Shown piece by piece: positions 8,050 through 16,968 of a stretch of DNA of 64,000 nucleotides. The notes beneath the pieces were generated by a model, which was not told where the DNA came from, searched no databases, and saw only the letters and a list, made by a program, of their open reading frames with translations. The translations under genes and the position numbers were made by a program. How positions within the stretch are numbered: position 1 is the first letter of the stretch; every line of letters begins with the position of its first letter. The stretch is from the NCBI RefSeq assembly GCF_009859475.1, contig NZ_CP044549.1, forward strand, positions 2,790,001-2,854,000, read 5' to 3'. The stretch comes from Hydrogenophaga sp. BPS33 (GTDB lineage: Bacteria > Pseudomonadota > Gammaproteobacteria > Burkholderiales > Burkholderiaceae_C).

Positions 8050-8277
8050 ATGACGAAGTCGGTGGAAGTCATCTCGGAGATCTCCGGGAACGTTTGGAAG
8101 GTCGAAGCACAGCCCGGCCAGACCGTGGCCGAGGGCGATGTGCTCGTCGTCGTCGAGTCGATGAAGATGGAGATTCCGGTGGAGGCGCCCTGTGCCGGTG
8201 TGCTGCGCTCGCTGTCCTGCCAGGAAGGGCAGCCGGTGCGCGAAGGCGAGGTGATCGGTGTGGTGGACGCGGCATGA
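8050..8277 (+). CDS. Free-standing biotinyl carrier protein of an acyl-CoA carboxylase
   Basis: This 75-residue protein is a single biotinyl/lipoyl-attachment domain. Lys39 in VVESMKMEIPV is the biotinylation site, since the MKM context marks biotin and not lipoate. Glycines around residues 23 and 29 and the closing GEVIGVVD complete the hammerhead fold. It would carry carboxybiotin between the biotin carboxylase (12982-14397) and the carboxyltransferase (10267-11856). In the usual catabolic carboxylases (MccA, PccA, AtuF, LiuD) this domain is fused to the end of the carboxylase subunit; here it is a separate, promoter-proximal gene. The ATG at 8050 follows AAGGA. Its stop overlaps the next start (ATGA). 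Confidence 0.9.
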   Translation: MTKSVEVISEISGNVWKVEAQPGQTVAEGDVLVVVESMKMEIPVEAPCAGVLRSLSCQEGQPVREGEVIGVVDAA

Positions 8278-9053
8278 CGCGCGACGTCCCGGGCGACAAA
8301 CTGGATTACCGGCATTGGGAGGGCGCGGTGGCGTTCCGTCTCTTCTCGGGCAGCGACCAGCCGACCCTCACGGTCGCCGAGCAAATCGCAGCGTCCATCG
8401 GCGACCGCATCATCTCGGGCGCGCTGGCGCCGCGCGAGCGCATCCTGGAAGAGGAACTGGCCACGGAATTCAGTGTGAGCCGCGGGCCGGTGCGCGACGC
8501 CATCCGCATCCTGGAGCGCGAAGGCCTGGTGACCATCCTGCCCCGGCGCGGCGCGGTGGTGACGGACCTGGCCGCGCACGAAGTGCGGGAGATCTTCGAG
8601 ATTCGCGCGGGCCTGCTGGAGATCGTGGCGCGCAAGGTGGCCGCCGCGCGCGACCCCGATCTGCTGGCGCTGCTGCGTGCCGGCGTGGCGCGCCTGCAGC
8701 GTCTGGCTGCCATGAAGGATGACCAGGGCGCGTACGCGGAGACCTCGTACCGCCTGTCCATCCTGTCGGTGCGCGCCTGCGGCAACCAGCGCCTCACACG
8801 CATGCTGGTGGCGCTGTCGCTGCAGACCTTGCGTTATGCCAAGCTGAGCCTGGCCAGCGCGCAGCGGCGCCAGCGCTCGGCGAGCATCTGGACCGAAGCG
8901 CTGGCGTTGCTCGAGGCTGGCGACGAAGAGGCTTACGCCCGCAAGGTGCGCCAGCGCGTGGAGGAGTCGGGTGCCGAGGCCGCGCGGCGGCTCGATGCGC
9001 CGGAGCCCGCGCGCAAGGACGTCGGCAAACCCGTGCCGAAGGCCGCACCATGA
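8274..9053 (+). CDS. GntR-family regulator, FadR subfamily (FCD domain)
   Basis: The 259-residue protein has a winged helix at about residues 34-100 (VAEQIAASIGDRIISGAL, EEELATEFSVSRGPVRDAIR, LEREGLVTILPRRGAVV) and an all-helical FCD effector domain after it. Regulators of this group usually repress catabolic operons and release DNA on binding an acid or acyl-CoA. The gene lies inside the operon it probably controls, with ATGA overlaps on both sides, and a fitting palindrome (8006-8019) lies at the operon promoter. The C-terminal tail is rich in Pro, Lys and Ala and looks disordered. Autoregulation is inferred. Confidence 0.9.
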   Translation: MTRDVPGDKLDYRHWEGAVAFRLFSGSDQPTLTVAEQIAASIGDRIISGALAPRERILEEELATEFSVSRGPVRDAIRILEREGLVTILPRRGAVVTDLAAHEVREIFEIRAGLLEIVARKVAAARDPDLLALLRAGVARLQRLAAMKDDQGAYAETSYRLSILSVRACGNQRLTRMLVALSLQTLRYAKLSLASAQRRQRSASIWTEALALLEAGDEEAYARKVRQRVEESGAEAARRLDAPEPARKDVGKPVPKAAP

Positions 9054-10270
9054 GCATATCGATGGAAGCCTTGGGCCCGTTGCGTGGCCTGACCGTCGTC
9101 GAGATCTGCACCACCATCGCGGGCCCCGCATGCGCGCGCCTGATGGCGGACTTCGGTGCCGATGTGATCAAGATCGAACCGCCGTCGGGCGATCCGGTGC
9201 GGCAGATGGGGCGGCACGTGGGCGACGTGTCGCTCTATGCCGCGGCCATCCTGCGCGGCAAGAAGTCGGTGGCGCTGGATCTCAAACAGGAAGAGGGGCG
9301 CAAGCTCGCGTTCGAACTTGCCCGCCGCGCCGACATCCTGATCGAGAACAACCGGCCCGGCGTGCTGGAGCGCCTGGGGCTGGGCTACGACGACCTGTCG
9401 AAGGTCAACCCGGGCCTGGTGATGGTGCGCATCTCCGGCTATGGCCAGGACGGCCCCTATGCCGCGCGCCCCGGCTACGGCGCGATCTGCGAAGCCGTGG
9501 GCGGCGTGCGGCACATGACGGGCGACCCCGACCGGCCACCGGCCCGTGTCGCGTTGGCCACCACCGACTACCTCACCGCCACCTATGCCGCGTTCGGCGC
9601 GGCCATGGCCATCATCGAGCGCCAGCGCACCGGCCGCGGCCAGGTGGTGGACGTGGCCTTGTACGAAACCGCTTTTACGCAGATGGAGCCCTACGTGCCC
9701 GCGTACGAAAAGCTCGGTTTCGTGCCGCAACGTGTGGGTCCGAACCTGCCGACGATGGCGCCCAACAGCCTGTACCCAACGAAGGACGGCAGCTGGATGC
9801 TGATCGCGGCCAACAGCAACCCGACCTTCGAGCGCCTGGTGGGCGCCATGGGCCAGCCCGAGCTATTGCGCGATGCGCGCTTTGCCGACATCCGCACGCG
9901 CGGCGAGCCGGCCAACATGAAGGCGATCGACGCCATCGTGGCCGAGTGGACGTGCACGCTGGAGACGGCCGCGCTGGCGGCGGTGTTGCAGGCGGCCGAG
10001 GTGCCCTCGTCGCCGATCTACACCATTGCCGACATCTACCAGGACCCGCACTACGCGGCGCGCGACATGCTGGTGAAGGTGCCGCACCCCGAGCTCGGCC
10101 ACACCACGCAGGCCGGCATCGTGCCCAAGCTCTCGGCCACGCCCGGCGCGATCCGCCACACCGGTCCCGACATCGGTGCCGATACCGCCGAGGTGCTGCG
10201 CGGCATCGGCATCAGCAATTCACACATCCAGGAACTGGAGGCCGCCAAGGTCATCCGCACGCAAACATGA
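9050..10270 (+). CDS. Family III CoA-transferase (CaiB/BaiF type) of the carboxylase operon
   Basis: The 406-residue protein is a second CaiB/BaiF-family CoA-transferase. Its opening segments TIAGPACARLMADFGADVIKIEPP and the later SGYGQDGPYAARPGYGA are typical, and Asp173 (LATTDYLTATY) is at the place of the catalytic aspartate. It probably activates the acid bound by the Bug protein of the same operon, giving the acyl-CoA that the carboxylase then carboxylates. It overlaps both neighbours by four bases (ATGA). It is clearly different in sequence from the transferase at 3353-4543, so this is not a recent duplicate. The acid is unknown. Confidence 0.88.
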   Translation: MSISMEALGPLRGLTVVEICTTIAGPACARLMADFGADVIKIEPPSGDPVRQMGRHVGDVSLYAAAILRGKKSVALDLKQEEGRKLAFELARRADILIENNRPGVLERLGLGYDDLSKVNPGLVMVRISGYGQDGPYAARPGYGAICEAVGGVRHMTGDPDRPPARVALATTDYLTATYAAFGAAMAIIERQRTGRGQVVDVALYETAFTQMEPYVPAYEKLGFVPQRVGPNLPTMAPNSLYPTKDGSWMLIAANSNPTFERLVGAMGQPELLRDARFADIRTRGEPANMKAIDAIVAEWTCTLETAALAAVLQAAEVPSSPIYTIADIYQDPHYAARDMLVKVPHPELGHTTQAGIVPKLSATPGAIRHTGPDIGADTAEVLRGIGISNSHIQELEAAKVIRTQT

Positions 10271-11856
10271 ACGCACCGCTACCCCCATCTTCCGTGACCG
10301 ACGCCGCCAACGACGGCGAATGGGCCGCCGAACTACAGGAGCTGGCTTACCGCCGCGAGCAGGGCGCTTCGATGGGCGGCCCGGAAGCTTTGGCCAAGCA
10401 CGCCGCCAAGGGGCGGCTCAATGTGCGCCAGCGCATCGACGCGCTGCTCGACCCGCAGAGCTTTCGCGAACTCGCCCGTGTCGCCGGCAAGGGCCGCTAC
10501 GATAAGGACGGCCATTTCAAGGGCGTCTCTCCCGTCAACGCGGTCATCGGCACCGGCCGCATCGAGGGCCGCAAGATCACCGTGTCGGCCGACGATTACA
10601 CGCTGCGCGCGGGCTCGTCGGAGGCCACCATTTCGGACAAGTGGATTTACGCCGAGCGCATGGCGCTGGACCTGCGCATGCCGCTGGTGCGCCTGGTGGA
10701 CACCGCCGGTGGCAGCGTGAAGCTGCTGGAACAGCAGGGCTCGAGCAAGATACCCGGCTACCCGAACTGGCCGGTGGTGGACCTGCTCAAGCACGTGCCG
10801 GTGGTGGGCGTGGCACTGGGCGCATGCGCCGGCCTGGGCGCGATCAAGGTGCTCATGTCGCACTTCTCGGTCATGGTGCGCGACCAGGCGCAGGTGTTCG
10901 CTGGCGGGCCGCCGGTGGTCAAACAGGCCTACGGCATCGACATCGACAAGAACGACCTCGGCGGCTGGAAGGTGCACCGCCGCAGCGCGCTGGTGCACAA
11001 CGAGGCGCAGGACGAGGCCGACGCGTTCGAGCAGGTGCGCCGCTTCCTCTCCTACCTGCCGCGCAATGCGCAGAACGTGGCCGCGCGCGGTCCGCGCGAG
11101 GACGATCCGAACCGTGCCGATGACTGGCTCAAGAACGCGATTCCGCGCGACCGGCGCAAGGTGTTCGATCCGCGCAAGATCGTGGCCGCGTTGTTCGACA
11201 CCGGCACCGTCTTCGAGATCGGACGCCACCAGGGCGGCTCCGTCATCACCGCGCTGGCGCGGCTGGACGGCTATCCCGTGGGCGTGATGTGCAGCGACCC
11301 GCGCGTGGCCGGTGGCGCCATGACCACCAAGTCGGCCTGGAAGATCGAGCGGCACGTCAAACTCTGCGACACCTTCGGGCTGCCGATCGTCAACTTGGTC
11401 GACCAGCCGGGCAACGCCACCGGCCCGGACGCGGAGCTCGACGCGACGCTGCTGGGCGCTGTGCGCGTGCTGACCACGATCGAGGACGCGCAAGTGCCCT
11501 GGATGTCGGTGATCCTGCGCCGCGCCTTCGGCCTGGCCGGTGGCCTGCACGCCCCCAAGTACTTCCCCTCGCTCAACCACCGCGTGGCCTGGCCATCGGC
11601 GCGCTGGGGTTCGATTCCGGTGGAGGGTGGCGTGAAGGCCGCGCACCGCCAGGAGATCGAAGACGCCGAAGACCCGGCCGCGCGCCAGGCCGAACTGGAG
11701 GCTTACTACAACCGCATCGGTTCGCCGTTTCGCACGGCGGAGAAGTTCGGCATCCTGGACATCATCGATCCGCGCGAGACGCGCAGTTTTCTGTGCGACT
11801 GGATCGAGGACGCCTGGGAAGCCATGCTCGCGCGCCGTGTCGGGCGCACCGTTTGA
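10267..11856 (+). CDS. Acyl-CoA carboxylase, carboxyltransferase (beta) subunit
   Basis: The 529-residue protein has the two crotonase-like halves of acyl-CoA carboxyltransferases. Residues about 50-260 form the N-terminal half (DTAGGSVKLLEQQG and GVALGACAGLGAIKVLMSH), and the C-terminal half includes VDQPGNATGPDAE and the segment around FGLAGGLHAPKYF. The length matches the methylcrotonyl/geranyl/propionyl-CoA carboxylase group. It moves CO2 from carboxybiotin to an acyl-CoA. The partner subunits are the biotinyl protein at 8050 and the biotin carboxylase at 12982. Without lyase or hydratase genes in the same operon, the substrate cannot be assigned. Start ATG overlaps the previous stop (ATGA). 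Confidence 0.9.
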   Translation: MNAPLPPSSVTDAANDGEWAAELQELAYRREQGASMGGPEALAKHAAKGRLNVRQRIDALLDPQSFRELARVAGKGRYDKDGHFKGVSPVNAVIGTGRIEGRKITVSADDYTLRAGSSEATISDKWIYAERMALDLRMPLVRLVDTAGGSVKLLEQQGSSKIPGYPNWPVVDLLKHVPVVGVALGACAGLGAIKVLMSHFSVMVRDQAQVFAGGPPVVKQAYGIDIDKNDLGGWKVHRRSALVHNEAQDEADAFEQVRRFLSYLPRNAQNVAARGPREDDPNRADDWLKNAIPRDRRKVFDPRKIVAALFDTGTVFEIGRHQGGSVITALARLDGYPVGVMCSDPRVAGGAMTTKSAWKIERHVKLCDTFGLPIVNLVDQPGNATGPDAELDATLLGAVRVLTTIEDAQVPWMSVILRRAFGLAGGLHAPKYFPSLNHRVAWPSARWGSIPVEGGVKAAHRQEIEDAEDPAARQAELEAYYNRIGSPFRTAEKFGILDIIDPRETRSFLCDWIEDAWEAMLARRVGRTV

Positions 11857-11930
11857 CCGCGCTATCGCGGTCTTGTGTTTTTCCCTGCGCATGGCACCTG
11901 CGCAGCCATTTCAACGATAGGAGACAAACC

Positions 11931-12941
11931 ATGATTTCATCTCTCGTTCGCCGCCTCTTGCGGATGCCGGCGCTGCTGGCCACGTGTGCCACGGCGTTGG
12001 CCATGGCGCCTGCCGCGGCCCAGTCGTGGGAACCCTCGCGCAAGGTCGAGTTGATCGTGCCGTCTGGCCCGGGAGCCGCGCTCGATACCGCTGCGCGCGA
12101 GATGTTCAACCAGTTGGAGAAGCGCAAGCTCGTCACGCAACCGCTGGTGGTGTCCAACAAATCGGGAGGCGCGGGCGCAGTGGCGCTGCAGACCCTGGAG
12201 CAGCATGCGGGCGACGGGCATTGGCTGTCGATCTTCACCTCCGGCATGCTCAACGCGCGCGCCATCGGCAGCGTGACCACGACCTACGAGGGCATGACAC
12301 CGCTGGTGGTGATGCTCGAGGAAGCGGTGGTGGTGGCCGTGCGCGCGGACTCACCCATCCGCAACGCGACCGATCTGGTGGCGCGGCTGAAGACGGACCC
12401 GGGAGCCCTGTCCATCGGCGTGGCCACGGCGATCGGCAACCACATCCATGCCGGCATCGCCAAGCCGCTGATGGTGGGCGGCGTGGACATCTCGCGCCTG
12501 CGCGTGGTGCCGTTCAAGTCCTCCGCCGAGTCCATGACCGCATTGCTCGGCGGCCACCTGGACGTGGTAGCGGCGAGCACACCCAACGTCATCACCAACA
12601 TGCAGGCCGGCCGCATCCGCGTGATCGCGGTGGCCACGTCCGAGCGTTTGAAAGGCGCCCTGGCGTCGGTGCCCACCTGGACCGAGCAGGGTGTGCCTGC
12701 GGTCTATGCCTCGGTGCAGGGCGTGCTCGGTCCCAAGGGCATGCCAGCCGAGCAGGTCCGCTTCTGGGAGCAGTCGTTCAAGCAGGTGATCGAGAGCAGC
12801 GAATGGCAAGCGTTCGTGGCCAAGCAGAACTGGCGCCCGGTGTACATGGGATCGTCGGACATGGCCAAGTACATGGAGACCGAATACGCCGCGACCAAGA
12901 AGCTGATCACCGAGTTGAAGCTGGACACCCAGCCCAAGTAA
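11931..12941 (+). CDS. Bug/TctC-like periplasmic solute-binding protein within the carboxylase operon
   Basis: The 336-residue protein begins with a signal peptide (arginine-rich start, then LLATCATALAMAPAAAQS) and shows Bug-family features: VELIVPSGPGAALDTAAR, VVSNKSGGAGAVAL and the later GHLDVVAAST. It is likely to bind the acid handled by the operon. TAGGAGAC lies just before the ATG. Its place between the carboxyltransferase and the biotin carboxylase genes ties uptake directly to carboxylation. No membrane transporter genes are nearby. A 74-base gap before it holds no clear promoter or terminator. Confidence 0.85.
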   Translation: MISSLVRRLLRMPALLATCATALAMAPAAAQSWEPSRKVELIVPSGPGAALDTAAREMFNQLEKRKLVTQPLVVSNKSGGAGAVALQTLEQHAGDGHWLSIFTSGMLNARAIGSVTTTYEGMTPLVVMLEEAVVVAVRADSPIRNATDLVARLKTDPGALSIGVATAIGNHIHAGIAKPLMVGGVDISRLRVVPFKSSAESMTALLGGHLDVVAASTPNVITNMQAGRIRVIAVATSERLKGALASVPTWTEQGVPAVYASVQGVLGPKGMPAEQVRFWEQSFKQVIESSEWQAFVAKQNWRPVYMGSSDMAKYMETEYAATKKLITELKLDTQPK

Positions 12942-12981
12942 GACCGCACTGCCAAGACCACGCTGTTTTCGGAAGACACCG

Positions 12982-14397
12982 ATGTTCGACAAGATCCTGA
13001 TCGCCAACCGGGGCGAGATCGCCTGCCGCGTGGCCGCCACCGCGCGCCGCATGGGGCTGCGCACCGTGGCGGTGTATTCCGACGCCGACGCGCAAGCCAA
13101 GCATGTGGCGGCCTGCGATGAAGCGGTGCACATCGGTGCCAGCCCCGCACGCGAGAGTTACCTGGATGGCGCGCGCATCATCGAAGCGGCGCGCGCCAGC
13201 GGTGCTCAGGCCGTCCACCCGGGCTATGGTTTCCTGAGCGAGAACGAGGCCTTTGCTGAGGCTTGCGCCCAGGCCGGGTTGGTCTTCATCGGACCGCCCG
13301 CGTCCGCGATCCGGGCCATGGGCTTGAAGGCCGCGGCCAAGCAGCGCATGGAGCAGGCCGGCGTGCCGCTGGTGCCGGGTTACCACGGCGTCGATCAGGA
13401 TGCACAGCGGCTGCGAGACGAAGCTGTCCGCGTCGGCTTTCCGGTGTTGATCAAGGCCAGCGCCGGTGGCGGTGGCCGGGGCATGCGGATGGTGGAGCGG
13501 GCCGACGACTTCGAGGCCGCACTCGCGTCTTGCCAGCGCGAGGCCAAGAGCGCGTTCGGCGATGAGGCTGTGTTGATCGAGCGCTACGTTCAGCGGCCGC
13601 GCCACATCGAGGTGCAGGTGTTCGGCGACAGCCGTGGCCACTGCGTGTACCTTTTCGAGCGCGACTGCTCGGTGCAGCGGCGGCATCAGAAAGTGCTGGA
13701 AGAGGCGCCCGCCCCAGGCCTTGGCGAGGACATGCGCCGCCGCATGGGCGAGGCGGCTGTGGCAGCGGCGCGCGCGGTGGGCTACGTCGGTGCCGGCACG
13801 GTGGAGTTCATCGTCGAGCAACCGCCCGAAGGCGGCATGCGCTTCTTTTTCATGGAGATGAATACGCGCCTGCAGGTCGAACATCCGGTGACCGAGGCCA
13901 TCACGGGGCTGGATCTGGTGGAGTGGCAGATCCGTGTGGCCCGAGGCGAGCCGCTGCCGCTGCGGCAGGACCAGCTGCGCATGCAGGGCCACGCCATCGA
14001 AGCGCGCATCTGCGCCGAGAACCCGGACAAGAACTTCCTCCCGTCCTCGGGGCGGTTGCAGGTCTACCGCACACCGCCTTGTGTGCAGTTCCAGGTCGCG
14101 GGAGCGAGCGTGCGGGTCGATGCGGGCGTGCGCGAAGGCGATGAGATCTCCCCTTTCTACGACTCCATGATCGCCAAGCTCATCGTGCACGGCGACACAC
14201 GCGAACAAGCCTTGGCGCGCCTGGACGAGGCCTTGTCGCAGATGCACATCGTGGGGCCCCACAACAACGTGCAGTTCCTGCGACGCGTGGTGCGCAGCCC
14301 GTCTTTTTCGCAGGCCGACCTGGACACGGCGCTCATCCAGCGCGAGAAAGCCACGCTGTTCAAGCAGGAGCCGGTGGGCATGGCGCAGCCGACCTGA
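12982..14397 (+). CDS. Acyl-CoA carboxylase, biotin carboxylase subunit without biotinyl domain
   Basis: The 471-residue protein is an ATP-grasp biotin carboxylase: N-terminal preATP-grasp (FDKILIANRGEIACRV), glycine-rich loop ASAGGGGRGMRMV, catalytic region EMNTRLQVEHPVTE and the C-terminal biotin carboxylase domain ending near 450. It carboxylates biotin using bicarbonate and ATP. Its length equals that of AccC-type subunits, so it lacks the fused biotinyl domain found in MccA/PccA; the separate carrier at 8050 would serve it. A housekeeping AccC could look similar, but the location at the end of this catabolic operon argues for a dedicated subunit. A hairpin terminator follows 20 bases later. 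Confidence 0.9.
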   Translation: MFDKILIANRGEIACRVAATARRMGLRTVAVYSDADAQAKHVAACDEAVHIGASPARESYLDGARIIEAARASGAQAVHPGYGFLSENEAFAEACAQAGLVFIGPPASAIRAMGLKAAAKQRMEQAGVPLVPGYHGVDQDAQRLRDEAVRVGFPVLIKASAGGGGRGMRMVERADDFEAALASCQREAKSAFGDEAVLIERYVQRPRHIEVQVFGDSRGHCVYLFERDCSVQRRHQKVLEEAPAPGLGEDMRRRMGEAAVAAARAVGYVGAGTVEFIVEQPPEGGMRFFFMEMNTRLQVEHPVTEAITGLDLVEWQIRVARGEPLPLRQDQLRMQGHAIEARICAENPDKNFLPSSGRLQVYRTPPCVQFQVAGASVRVDAGVREGDEISPFYDSMIAKLIVHGDTREQALARLDEALSQMHIVGPHNNVQFLRRVVRSPSFSQADLDTALIQREKATLFKQEPVGMAQPT

Positions 14398-14416
14398 TTT
14401 CGCCGCACAAACAAAA

Positions 14417-14447
14417 ACGGCGCCTGATGGGCGCCGTCGTCGTTTTC
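14417..14447 (+). terminator. Terminator after the biotin carboxylase gene
   Basis: The stem acggcgcc (14417-14424), loop tgatg and ggcgccgt (14430-14437) is followed by cgtcgtttt. The stem is perfect but the T run is short and interrupted. Confidence 0.7.
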
Positions 14448-14526
14448 AAAACCAAGATCGTTTTCTCTCGGGTCTCACAGTGGATTTTTGTGATTGGCCG
14501 GTGTTGCCAAAACCCCGTGTTAACCT

Positions 14527-14611
<85 letters not shown>

Positions 14612-14627
14612 TTTCAGGAAAACCAGA

Positions 14628-14633
14628 AGTATA
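14628..14633 (-). promoter_or_regulatory. -10 box of the tRNA-Leu promoter
   Basis: TATACT on the minus strand lies 17 bases upstream of the tRNA 5' end. The -35 region would fall over 14650-14656, inside the first codons of the RNase R gene on the other strand; it is T-rich without a good match. The two genes therefore share this short space. Confidence 0.5.
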
Positions 14634-14644
14634 GCAGAGAAAAA

Positions 14645-16945
14645 GTGAACGAAAAAAATAGCCTGTTGGCTGAATTTGAAGGTGTGGTTTCCGGCCACCG
14701 CGATGGACACGGTTTTGTGATTCGCGACGATGGTCAGGCCGATATTTATCTCCCCTCCAACGAAATGCGCGCCGTCTTGCACAAGGACCGCGTCAAGGCC
14801 CGCATCGTGCGGCTGGACCGCAAAGGCCGCCCCGAGGGGCGCGTCACAGAAATCGTGGAGCGCTCCGATTCCCCCATCATTGGCCGCCTGCTGCAAGAGA
14901 GCGGTGTCTGGCTCGTGGCGCCGGAAGACAAGCGCTATGGCCAGGACGTGTTGATTCCCAAGGGCGCCACCGGCTCGGCCAAACCGGGGCAGGTGGTCGT
15001 GGTGCAACTCACCGAACCACCCGCGCTCTACGGCCAACCCGTGGGCCGTGTCAAAGAGGTGTTGGGCGAGATCGACGACCCCGGCATGGAAATCGAGATC
15101 GCGGTGCGCAAGTACGGCGTGCCGCACGAGTTCTCGCAGGCCGCGCTGGCGCAGGCCCGCGCGCTGCCTGACCATGTGCGCAGCGCCGACCACAAGCACC
15201 GCGTGGACCTGCGCGACGTGCCGCTGGTGACCATCGACGGCGAGGACGCGCGCGACTTCGACGACGCCGTGTATTGCGAGCCGGCCAAGGTCGGCAAGGG
15301 CAAGGGCTGGCGCCTGTTGGTCGCGATCGCCGACGTGAGCCACTACGTGGAAACCGGCTCGGCCATCGACGTGGACGCTTACGACCGCGCCACCTCGGTG
15401 TATTTCCCGCGCCGCGTCATACCGATGTTGCCGGAGAAGCTGTCCAACGGCCTGTGCTCGTTGAACCCTGGCGTGGAACGCCTGTGCATGGTCTGCGACA
15501 TGCTGGTCAACGCCAAGGGTGAAGTGCATGCCTACCAGTTCTATCCGGCAGTGATGTTCAGCCACGCGCGCTTCACTTACACGGAAGTCGCGGCCATCCT
15601 GCAGAACACGCGCGGACCCGAAGCCGCGCAACGCAAGCCGCTGGTGCCGTATCTGCTGAACCTGCACGATGTGTACCGCGCGCTGCTGGCGGCGCGCAAC
15701 GAGCGCGGCGCAGTGGACTTCGAAACCACCGAGACGCAGATCGTGTGCGACGAGTCGGGCCGCATCGAGAAGATCGTGCCGCGCACCCGCAACGATGCGC
15801 ACAAGCTGATCGAAGAGTCGATGCTCGCGGCCAATGTCTGCTCGGCCGACTTCATTCAACAGAGCAAGCACGCCGGCCTGTTCCGCGTGCACGAAGGCCC
15901 CACTCCCGAGAAACAGGAAATCCTGCGCAACTACCTCAAGGCCATGGGGGTGTCGCAGACGATTGGCGACAACCCCAAGCCAGCGGATTTCCAGCAGATC
16001 GCCAACGCGACCAAGGACCGCCCCGAGGCGCAACAGATCCACACCATGCTGCTGCGCTCCATGCAGCAGGCGATCTACACGCCGATCAACAGCGGCCACT
16101 TCGGCCTGGCGTTCGAGGCTTACACCCATTTCACCAGCCCGATCCGCCGCTATCCCGACCTGCTGGTGCACCGAGTGATCAAGGCCATCCTGGCGCGCAA
16201 GCGCTACGAGCTACCCGCACTGCCCACACCGGGCGAGGCGCACGCCAAGCTCAGCAAGCGCCTGGCCAGCCGCGTGCGGCCGCCGGTGGCGGGCGAGCCT
16301 GTCAAGAAGCCCTCGGCCGACACGCTGGCCTGGCAGGCAGCCGGCCTGCATTGCAGCGCCAACGAACGACGGGCCGACGAAGCCAGCCGCGACGTGGAGG
16401 CCTGGCTCAAATGCAAGTACATGCGCGAGCACCTGGGCGAGGAGTTCAGCGGTGTGGTAACAGCGGTCACCAGTTTCGGGCTGTTCGTCACGCTGGATGC
16501 GATGTACGTCGAAGGACTGGTGCACATCACCGAGCTCGGTGGCGAGTACTTCCGCTTCGACGAAGCGCGCCAGGAGCTGCGCGGCGAGCGCACCGGCATC
16601 CGCTATGCCTTGGGCAGCCGCGTGCGGGTGCAGGTGAGCCGCGTCGATCTGGACGGGCGCCGCATCGATTTCCGCCTGGTCAGCGACAACGACGATCTGG
16701 TGCTGCGCGCCATGCGCGACAAGACCGGCACGTCGGGCGCAACCGATGCAGGCGCACCCGGCGGGCGCGACGGCAAGGCGCGCCGCAACCGCGAAGCGGG
16801 AGGCAAGGCCAAAGCGGGCCGTATGGACAGCACGCAAACGCCGGTGATGGACGTGAAGGCGTCTGTTCGCAAGGCCGCGGACAAGAAGTCGTCGCGCGGC
16901 GGCGCACGCAGCACCGCAAGCCAGTCCCGCAAGAGCAGGCGTTGA
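14645..16945 (+). CDS. rnr: Ribonuclease R
   Basis: The 766-residue protein is an RNase II/R-family 3'-5' exoribonuclease that degrades structured RNA. It has an N-terminal cold-shock domain (about 8-70), a second OB domain, the RNB catalytic domain with the metal-binding DGEDARDFDDAVY segment (near 198-210) and FTSPIRRYPDL, an S1 domain (about 600-680: FSGVVTAVTSFGLFVTL) and a basic Lys/Arg/Ser-rich tail typical of RNase R and absent from RNase II. The start is GTG at 14645 after AGAGAAAAA, 34 bases from the divergent tRNA gene. The amidotransferase gene follows after 23 bases and is probably cotranscribed. Confidence 0.95.
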   Translation: MNEKNSLLAEFEGVVSGHRDGHGFVIRDDGQADIYLPSNEMRAVLHKDRVKARIVRLDRKGRPEGRVTEIVERSDSPIIGRLLQESGVWLVAPEDKRYGQDVLIPKGATGSAKPGQVVVVQLTEPPALYGQPVGRVKEVLGEIDDPGMEIEIAVRKYGVPHEFSQAALAQARALPDHVRSADHKHRVDLRDVPLVTIDGEDARDFDDAVYCEPAKVGKGKGWRLLVAIADVSHYVETGSAIDVDAYDRATSVYFPRRVIPMLPEKLSNGLCSLNPGVERLCMVCDMLVNAKGEVHAYQFYPAVMFSHARFTYTEVAAILQNTRGPEAAQRKPLVPYLLNLHDVYRALLAARNERGAVDFETTETQIVCDESGRIEKIVPRTRNDAHKLIEESMLAANVCSADFIQQSKHAGLFRVHEGPTPEKQEILRNYLKAMGVSQTIGDNPKPADFQQIANATKDRPEAQQIHTMLLRSMQQAIYTPINSGHFGLAFEAYTHFTSPIRRYPDLLVHRVIKAILARKRYELPALPTPGEAHAKLSKRLASRVRPPVAGEPVKKPSADTLAWQAAGLHCSANERRADEASRDVEAWLKCKYMREHLGEEFSGVVTAVTSFGLFVTLDAMYVEGLVHITELGGEYFRFDEARQELRGERTGIRYALGSRVRVQVSRVDLDGRRIDFRLVSDNDDLVLRAMRDKTGTSGATDAGAPGGRDGKARRNREAGGKAKAGRMDSTQTPVMDVKASVRKAADKKSSRGGARSTASQSRKSRR

Positions 16946-16968
16946 CGGAGCAAAAAGGAACGGTGGAC

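Noticed and set aside
8094..8273. An upstream in-frame extension of the GntR gene
   Set aside because: It runs through the biotinyl carrier gene in another frame; the ATGA overlap at 8274 and the regulator's family length fix the start.
9863..10159. A His/Arg-rich antisense frame in the CoA-transferase gene
   Set aside because: No start signal or family resemblance; it is a shadow of the transferase.
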